A model generated the notes under the pieces. It had not been told where the DNA came from. It did not search any database and worked only from the letters and a program-made list of their open reading frames with translations. Shown in pieces: positions 13,219 to 17,879 of a DNA stretch of 17,879 nt. Source of the stretch: JBAUHN01 sp049680295 (lineage in GTDB: Bacteria; Pseudomonadota; Alphaproteobacteria; Rhodobacterales; Rhodobacteraceae); contig JBAUHN010000376.1 of NCBI GenBank assembly GCA_049680295.1, positions 1-17,879 of the forward strand. Reading direction: 5' to 3'. Position 1 is the first letter of the stretch. The number at the start of each line of letters is the position of its first letter. The position numbers were made by a program, and so were the translations under genes.

Positions 13219-13721
13219 ATGTAGCGGATTTGATCGGTCCAATAGCGTTCCATCCGTTTGAGCGACGCGGTGATATCTTCGATCCCGTTAGGTCCAAGAA
13301 CACCCTTGTCTTCCAGCCCTTCGGCATGGCGAATAAACAGGTTCTCGACCAGATCGCGCACTGTACGCCCTTTTTCTGTCAATCGCACCCGCACGGATCG
13401 GCGGTCAACGTCGCAGCGCTGGTGGTGCATATATCCCATTTCAACCAGTTTTTTCAGATTGTAGCTGACGTTGCTGCCCTGATAATAGCCACGGCTTTTC
13501 AATTCGCCTGCGGTCACTTCATTGTCACCGATATTGAACAGTAGCAATGCCTGAACTGCGTTGATTTCCAACACGTTAACACGCTCAAACTCATCCTTGA
13601 TGACGTCCAGCAATAACCGGTGCAATCGTTCCACCAGCGACAATGCGTCCAGATAGCCGACGATAAAACCTGTGTCTGGTTTTGGCTTTGCGGCAATGGC
13701 AATAGGATTTTGAATACTCAT
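13212..13721 (-). CDS. MarR family regulator, LdtR-like
   Basis: This 169-residue winged-helix regulator has dimerisation helices at about 18-48 (GYLDALSLVERLHRLLLDVI) and in the C-terminal 40 residues. The DNA-binding part is about 52-115, with ALLLFNIGDNEVTAGELKSRG, a recognition helix around SNVSYNLKKLVEMG and the wing DVDRRSVRVRLTEKG, whose Asp and Arg-Arg are typical of MarR. The N-terminal motif and NIGDxExTAGEL resemble the alphaproteobacterial LdtR group, linked elsewhere to cell-wall L,D-transpeptidase and osmotic stress control. No transpeptidase gene is visible here, so targets are unknown. GGAG 8 bases before the ATG supports the start. A perfect 12-bp palindrome lies about 40 bases upstream, a possible autoregulatory site. 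Confidence 0.88.
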   Translation of the reverse strand: MSIQNPIAIAAKPKPDTGFIVGYLDALSLVERLHRLLLDVIKDEFERVNVLEINAVQALLLFNIGDNEVTAGELKSRGYYQGSNVSYNLKKLVEMGYMHHQRCDVDRRSVRVRLTEKGRTVRDLVENLFIRHAEGLEDKGVLGPNGIEDITASLKRMERYWTDQIRYIY

Positions 13722-13760
13722 TTTTAACGCTCCGACTCGATCTGCTTGGAGGTCAAAATT

Positions 13761-13772
13761 GCCTTTAAAGGC
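13761..13772. promoter_or_regulatory. perfect 12-bp palindrome GCCTTTAAAGGC upstream of the MarR gene
   Basis: GCCTTTAAAGGC is a perfect dyad lying between the sdhE stop and the MarR start (ATG at 13721). Position and symmetry fit a MarR-type operator. It could also be a very short hairpin (4-bp stem, 4-base loop) followed by AATTTT on the minus strand, ending sdhE transcription; the short stem makes this weaker. Confidence 0.45.
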
Positions 13773-13782
13773 TACTATTTCG

Positions 13783-14064
13783 TTAAGTTGCCCTGGCGCC
13801 GTCAGACGGGGCTTGCATGTGAAGGGTTATGGCTGTGATCAAAGCACCATAGGCAGGCGGCGGCGCGCTTTGGCCGCTGACCCATAAATACAGGTCATGG
13901 TCATTCTCGGCCAGCATCTGATCATAGAGCTCCAGATCGGCATCGGTCATTCCAGCAAGGTTTGCCTGGGAAAAGGTGCTTAGGATCAGGTCCATTTCCT
14001 TGATCCCACGCCGCATCGACCGCATCAGCAAACGTTTGATGCGGTGTTCTTTAAGTTCCGCCAT
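13783..14064 (-). CDS. sdhE: succinate dehydrogenase assembly factor SdhE (SDHAF2)
   Basis: SdhE assists covalent attachment of FAD to the SdhA flavoprotein subunit. The product is 93 residues, the usual size, and mostly helical. It contains the family motif RGxxE as RRGIKEMD (Arg19, Gly20, Glu23), followed by LILSTFSQANL and the YDQMLAENDHDLYLWVSGQ region of the PF03937 family. AGGAG lies 7 bases before the ATG at 14064. The start overlaps the end of the XRE regulator gene by 14 bases, so the pair is translated from one message. The sdh genes themselves are not in the window. Confidence 0.93.
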   Translation of the reverse strand: MAELKEHRIKRLLMRSMRRGIKEMDLILSTFSQANLAGMTDADLELYDQMLAENDHDLYLWVSGQSAPPPAYGALITAITLHMQAPSDGARAT

Positions 14065-14458
14065 CCACGTGCTCCTTCAGCAGCACACGCAGACGTTTCT
14101 CAAGCCGTGCCAGCTGTTCGGTCCGTGCGGCAAGATCAGCGCGCAAGTCTCTCATCTCGTTCAAAATATCCTGAACGGAGGATGGTATTATCGCCCGGTC
14201 ATCCGGGGCATCCAAGCCTTGCCCCTGACCGTTGATCAACCACATCATCGATACGTTCAAAAGGCCCGCCATTATCGACAATCGGTTGGCACGGGGTTCC
14301 GAAAGATCATTTTCCCAACTACGCAGTGTCGGAACCCGGATCCCCAGTCTGCGCGACAATTCCGTTTGCGTCATTCCCGCCGCTTCGCGTGCAGATGCAA
14401 CCCGGTCACCAAATGTCGCCACATCGGGGCTAAACCAGTCGTCATTATTATCGTTCAT
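14051..14458 (-). CDS. XRE-family HTH regulator with C-terminal coiled coil
   Basis: This 135-residue protein has a helix-turn-helix of the Cro/C1 type at about residues 14-70 (FGDRVASAREAAGMTQTELSR, then RVPTLRSWENDLSEPRANRL). A Pro-containing linker leads to a coiled coil at about 95-132 (VQDILNEMRDLRADLAARTEQ). The coil probably drives oligomerisation. The start is ATG 14458, with AAAGG 7 bases upstream; ATG 14464 lies too close to that site. It overlaps sdhE and is divergent from the aspartate aminotransferase gene across 90 bases. This XRE-SdhE pairing suggests the regulator may respond to respiratory or metabolic state, but no target is known from the sequence. Confidence 0.9.
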   Translation of the reverse strand: MNDNNDDWFSPDVATFGDRVASAREAAGMTQTELSRRLGIRVPTLRSWENDLSEPRANRLSIMAGLLNVSMMWLINGQGQGLDAPDDRAIIPSSVQDILNEMRDLRADLAARTEQLARLEKRLRVLLKEHVDGGT

Positions 14459-14548
14459 GCTCATGCCTTTCGTTTGTCCGATCCCGCTTGATCGGGGGGG
14501 GCGTGCGCCCTATGAGAGTTGGCGTACCTTTATCAAACTGGGGCCGAA

Positions 14549-15751
14549 ATGGAACTGCTGTCGAAAACTCTTTCCCGCGTCAAACCTTCTCCCACGATTG
14601 CTGTAACGTCGAAAGCGGCTGAACTTAAGGCCGCGGGTCGCGACATTATCGGTCTTGGGGCGGGCGAGCCGGATTTTGACACGCCGCAAAACATTAAAGA
14701 TGCCGCCGTCGCTGCCATTGCCGATGGCAAGACCAAATACACCGCCGTTGATGGCATCATCGAGCTGAAGCAGGCAATTTGCGCCAAGTTCAAACGTGAC
14801 AATGGGTTGGAGTATACCCCCGCGCAGGTCAGTGTCGGAACCGGTGGCAAACAGATCCTTTACAATGCGCTGATGGCCACGTTGAACCCCGGTGAAGAGG
14901 TCGTGATCCCTGCCCCCTATTGGGTCAGCTACCCTGATATGGTGCTGCTTGCCGGTGGGACACCCGTGATAGCGCAGGCTTCACTCCAGACCAATTTCAA
15001 ACTGACCGCTGATCAGCTAGAGGCCGCCATCACGCCCAAGACGAAATGGTTCATCTTCAATTCACCGTCCAACCCGACGGGGGCCGGATACAGCCGCGAA
15101 GAGCTGAAGGAACTCACCGACGTTCTGCTGCGCCACCCGCAGGTCTGGGTAATGACGGATGACATGTACGAGCATCTTGCCTATGACGGGTTCGAATTCT
15201 GCACCCCTGCACAGGTTGAGCCAAAGCTTTATGACCGCACGCTGACCGTCAATGGTGTCAGCAAGGCCTATGCGATGACAGGTTGGCGGATTGGCTATGC
15301 CGCCGGGCCTGAAAAACTGATTGCCGCGATGCGCAAGGTCCAATCGCAATCCACATCCAACCCCTGCACGATTTCGCAATGGGCGGCGGTGGAGGCGCTC
15401 AACGGTTCTCAGGATTTCATTGCGCCCAACAATGAAATGTTCGTGCGGCGTCGCAATCTGGTGGTTTCAATGTTGAATGACATCAACGGGATCGCCTGCC
15501 CGACACCTGAAGGTGCGTTTTATGTCTACCCGTCGGTGTCCGGGCTGATCGGCAAGACAACTCCGGCGGGTGTTGTCATTGAAAATGATGAAGTATTCGC
15601 CACTGCGTTGCTGGAAGACACTGGCGTGGCTGTGGTTTTTGGTGCAGCCTTTGGTCTATCACCGAATTTTCGCATCAGCTATGCGACATCGGACGAAGCA
15701 CTGAAAGAGGCCTGCACGCGTATTCAGGCGTTCTGTGCCAGTCTAAGTTAA
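14549..15751 (+). CDS. aspC: aspartate aminotransferase, class I/II (1-beta type)
   Basis: This PLP enzyme interconverts aspartate and 2-oxoglutarate with oxaloacetate and glutamate. Its 400 residues are usual for the 1-beta subgroup of alphaproteobacteria, some of which also transaminate prephenate. PLP Lys239 is in NGVSKAYAMTGWR, the pyridine-binding Asp204 in MTDDMYEHL, Asn175 in NSPSNPTG, and the carboxylate-binding Arg375 in NFRISYA. IIGLGAGEPDFDTP (33-46) is the N-terminal signature. The ATG at 14549 begins the family-like sequence MELLSKTLSRVKPSPT; an in-frame start at 14519 adds an unrelated tail. The ribosome binding site is weak. A small gene follows 14 bases after the stop. Confidence 0.96.
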   Translation: MELLSKTLSRVKPSPTIAVTSKAAELKAAGRDIIGLGAGEPDFDTPQNIKDAAVAAIADGKTKYTAVDGIIELKQAICAKFKRDNGLEYTPAQVSVGTGGKQILYNALMATLNPGEEVVIPAPYWVSYPDMVLLAGGTPVIAQASLQTNFKLTADQLEAAITPKTKWFIFNSPSNPTGAGYSREELKELTDVLLRHPQVWVMTDDMYEHLAYDGFEFCTPAQVEPKLYDRTLTVNGVSKAYAMTGWRIGYAAGPEKLIAAMRKVQSQSTSNPCTISQWAAVEALNGSQDFIAPNNEMFVRRRNLVVSMLNDINGIACPTPEGAFYVYPSVSGLIGKTTPAGVVIENDEVFATALLEDTGVAVVFGAAFGLSPNFRISYATSDEALKEACTRIQAFCASLS

Positions 15752-15765
15752 ACAAAGGGCCTGAC

Positions 15766-16173
15766 ATGCCGAACAATCTGCCAGAGTTATTTTTCAGGGT
15801 TCGGGAAAACGGCGCGGTGGTGTTTCGTATTGAAACAGAAAACCGCCATCGCCGGATCGAAATGGACCAAATCGCTGTCGTCAATATCCGCAACGGCGAG
15901 ATAAAACCGCAAGGTGAAAAGCTATTGTCGGACAGTGACGTGGCGGTGATCCGCGACTGGATGGCCGCGCGCGCAGATGTGCTTGCGACGCGCGACATCG
16001 ACGACATTCACCGCGCAGTGGATCATTTGAACCTGACCGCGCAATGGGCGCAGACGCGCGCCAGCGATGCGCAACTGGATATGGTCACAGATAACTTGCT
16101 GCTGGCGATGCACGATCTGCGCAGCGTATTGGTCCGAAAAAAGGCCAGTCGCCTTGCAGAGAGTGTCGATTAG
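15766..16173 (+). CDS. conserved-looking hypothetical protein downstream of aspC
   Basis: This 135-residue soluble protein belongs to no family I recognise. The N-terminal 50 residues read as beta strands (ELFFRVRENGAVVFRIETEN, IEMDQIAVVNIRNGEI). The middle and C-terminal parts are helical (DSDVAVIRDWMAARADVLA, then IDDIHRAVDHLNLTAQWAQ, then a helix ending with basic KKASR). There is no signal peptide and no cysteine. AAAGGG precedes the ATG, and the 14-base gap after aspC implies co-transcription, so a role tied to amino-acid metabolism is possible but unproven. Its reading frame has codon use like its neighbours, which supports it being real. Confidence 0.75.
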   Translation: MPNNLPELFFRVRENGAVVFRIETENRHRRIEMDQIAVVNIRNGEIKPQGEKLLSDSDVAVIRDWMAARADVLATRDIDDIHRAVDHLNLTAQWAQTRASDAQLDMVTDNLLLAMHDLRSVLVRKKASRLAESVD

Positions 16174-16204
16174 ACTTTAAATATCAGCCGCTTGTACGGG
16201 TGTA

Positions 16205-17437
16205 TTAATCCTTCGTCGCCTCGGCCCGCGCAAGAACGCCCGGCTCTTCGCGAATTGGTATATGCAACAGTGCCGCGAGCAGTCCCAGGACGATGGCCGC
16301 CCACCACATCCCGGTGTAATCCTGCGTCGCATCATATATCCGCCCGCCCAGCCAGGCGCCGATAAAAGCACCGGACTGGTGGCTGAAAAAGACCAGCCCG
16401 GCCAGCGTTGACAAGAACCTCAACCCTTGAGTTTGCGCGATCAGACCGGTGGTCAGGGGCACGGTCGACAACCACAACAGCCCCATCGCCGCCGAAAAGA
16501 CAACGACACTGGTGGCCGAAAGAGGCACCAAAATGAATATTGTGATGACGATGGCACGGGTGAAATAGATGCCTGAAAGCACCTTTCGTTTGGAATAGTT
16601 TTGGCCAGACCATCCCGACAAAAATGACCCTGCAATATTGAACAGGCCAATCAGCCCAAGCGACCAGGCCCCGATGATCGGTGCCAGACCCTGATCGGCA
16701 ATATAGGCGGGCAAATGGGTCTGGATGAATGCCACGTGAAATCCGCAAACAAAAAAGCCGACAAACAGCAACACAAAGGATCGGTCGGCAAAGGCCGTCC
16801 TGATCGCAAATCCAAACGCGCCGCGGGATGCATCGCGCGCTGATGGCTGCGATACGCGCGCCACAAAAAACAGGGGCGGCAGGATCAACAGAAAGCTGGC
16901 GGCAATCACAATGATCGAATTTTGCCAGCCAATCCAATGGATCAAAAACGTGGCCAACGGGGCCGCGACGAACATGCCGGCCGAAGCCGCAGCCGTGCCC
17001 AGCCCAAGGATAAAGCTGCGCCGTTGGGGCGACACGATTTTGCCCAGCGCCACAATCACCACCGGGAATGAACATGCGCCAGTGCCAATGCCCACAATCA
17101 CCCCGGAGGCGACGAACACCGTCTCATCAATGACCGCTCCACGCAGATAGAAACCGATCGCCGAGACAACGGCCCCAAAGGCCAGCACCCGCGCCGTGCC
17201 GAAACGATCCGCCACGATGCCAGCGAAAGGTTGGGTGATCCCCCAAAACAGTGCCTGAATTGCCATTGATAACGAGAATACTTCGCGCGCCCAGCCCAGT
17301 TCCACGCTCATCGGGCGCAAAAACACGCCAAAGGTTGCAGCAAATCCAAAGCTGACAAAAGCCACCATACAGCCAGCGACGATGGCCGGAACCACGGCAT
17401 GGGCTGCGCCATCCTCAGCGCCGTGTGTCTGGGACAT
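16205..17437 (-). CDS. MFS transporter (OFA/monocarboxylate-type)
   Basis: This 410-residue permease has about twelve hydrophobic segments in two halves, beginning AVVPAIVAGCMVAFVSFGFA. The loop after TM2 carries GIVADRFGTARVL, the MFS motif A region, and the N-terminal FGFAATFGVFLRPMSVELGW resembles oxalate/formate and monocarboxylate exchangers. It is probably in the inner membrane and imports or exports an organic acid; the substrate cannot be read. The ATG at 17437 is preceded by AAAAGGTGA; an upstream in-frame start at 17521 would add a polar tail overlapping the intergenic region. It lies 80 bases after the partial hydrolase gene on the same strand, so the two may be one operon for uptake and hydrolysis of an ester or lactone-like compound. 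Confidence 0.92.
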   Translation of the reverse strand: MSQTHGAEDGAAHAVVPAIVAGCMVAFVSFGFAATFGVFLRPMSVELGWAREVFSLSMAIQALFWGITQPFAGIVADRFGTARVLAFGAVVSAIGFYLRGAVIDETVFVASGVIVGIGTGACSFPVVIVALGKIVSPQRRSFILGLGTAAASAGMFVAAPLATFLIHWIGWQNSIIVIAASFLLILPPLFFVARVSQPSARDASRGAFGFAIRTAFADRSFVLLFVGFFVCGFHVAFIQTHLPAYIADQGLAPIIGAWSLGLIGLFNIAGSFLSGWSGQNYSKRKVLSGIYFTRAIVITIFILVPLSATSVVVFSAAMGLLWLSTVPLTTGLIAQTQGLRFLSTLAGLVFFSHQSGAFIGAWLGGRIYDATQDYTGMWWAAIVLGLLAALLHIPIREEPGVLARAEATKD

Positions 17438-17517
17438 TTTGATCACCTTTTCGCATTTGAGAGATGTGCCGCGTTTGCGTCCCAGCCCGGCAACTGTGTC
17501 TGGGTTGCCCCGGAAAA

Positions 17518-17879
17518 TCAATCACCTTTGGATTTGCTTTCGAACTTCAGCCCTGCTTCTGTTCTGGGGGCAAACCCCTTCCAATAAATGTGGTCGCTGG
17601 CGGGGTCGGTATGATCAGCCAGTGTCATAGCACCTCTGCGCGGTATGTCGGGCAAATCCAGAAACGGCGCTTTGGACCCATCGCCTTTAAGGTGCAAATC
17701 CAGAAATGCAGTCGCGAAATGCTGGGCTATGTTGTTCATGCGCGTCGTATCCCAGACCGCATCCGCATAATGATCAAAACCTGCGAATTTCCATTTGCCA
17801 TTCATATGCCAGCATTCCGCAGGTGCAGGAATGGGGGCGGCCGCATTGTGGTTTGCGTTCTCAAACGTCAGCAGATGGC
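17518..17879 (-). CDS. dienelactone-hydrolase-like alpha/beta hydrolase, C-terminal part
   Basis: Only the last 120 residues are in the window; the 5' end lies beyond the right edge. The visible part begins HLLTFENANHNAAAPIPAP, which carries the region expected to hold the catalytic His of the alpha/beta hydrolase fold. It continues through HYADAVWDTTRMNNIAQHFATAF, then LHLKGDG and IYWKGFAPRTEAGLKFE. This matches a group of predicted dienelactone hydrolases in proteobacteria (COG4188-like) that share the closing YWKGF element. An internal Met at 17805 has been passed over as a start because the frame continues upstream without a stop. Substrate is unknown. The MFS gene follows on the same strand. 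Confidence 0.8.
   Translation of the reverse strand, partial: HLLTFENANHNAAAPIPAPAECWHMNGKWKFAGFDHYADAVWDTTRMNNIAQHFATAFLDLHLKGDGSKAPFLDLPDIPRRGAMTLADHTDPASDHIYWKGFAPRTEAGLKFESKSKGD

Noticed and set aside
1..17879. CRISPR array, tRNA, rRNA, transposon or phage genes
   Set aside because: No regularly spaced repeats, cloverleaf-like segment, transposase or integrase motif was seen on either strand.

Overview
The window looks like a chromosomal segment of an alphaproteobacterium, most likely a Rhodobacterales (Roseobacter-type) species. This rests on gene content (tandem DUF1194 proteins, SdhE behind an XRE regulator, a 1-beta type aspartate aminotransferase, a stand-alone P450, ThyX), a moderately high GC content and very tight gene packing. 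No rRNA, tRNA, CRISPR array, insertion sequence or phage gene is visible, and no gap between genes exceeds 300 bases.

Layout. 1-2301: an alpha/beta hydrolase and a VOC protein (minus strand) diverge from an ArsR-SRPBCC fusion regulator and a MAPEG membrane protein (plus strand). Between them lie two head-to-tail 16-bp palindromes set into what reads as a leaderless sigma-70 type promoter. 2298-4659: a small conserved-looking protein of unknown function, then thrS, with a hairpin around the thrS ribosome binding site. 4827-7356: a complete bufferin cassette on the plus strand: BufA1 precursor, BufB (MNIO/DUF692 enzyme), BufC (DUF2063 partner) and a DoxX-family membrane protein, with coupled or abutting starts from bufB onward. 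7353-9283: an ArsC/Spx-like thioredoxin-fold protein, a cold-shock protein and a cytochrome P450. 9507-10190: an AT-rich unrecognised membrane protein between housekeeping genes. 10234-13218: thyX, then a divergent gloA followed by two overlapping DUF1194 (VWA-like, exported) paralogues. 13212-14458: a MarR/LdtR-like regulator, sdhE and an XRE regulator. 14549-16173: aspartate aminotransferase and a small companion protein. 16205-17879: an MFS permease and the C-terminal part of an upstream dienelactone-hydrolase-like protein.

How the genes work together. The most notable unit is the bufferin cassette. Bufferins are recently described ribosomal peptide metallophores: an exported Cys-containing peptide has its cysteines oxidatively modified by an MNIO enzyme with its partner protein, and it buffers copper in the periplasm. 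Here the precursor has a signal peptide and four cysteines, and the enzyme keeps its metal ligand pattern. The left-hand unit looks like a repressor-controlled set of small-molecule handling enzymes; its inducer is unknown. All promoters, operators and hairpins were read by eye, without energy or genome-wide calculation.
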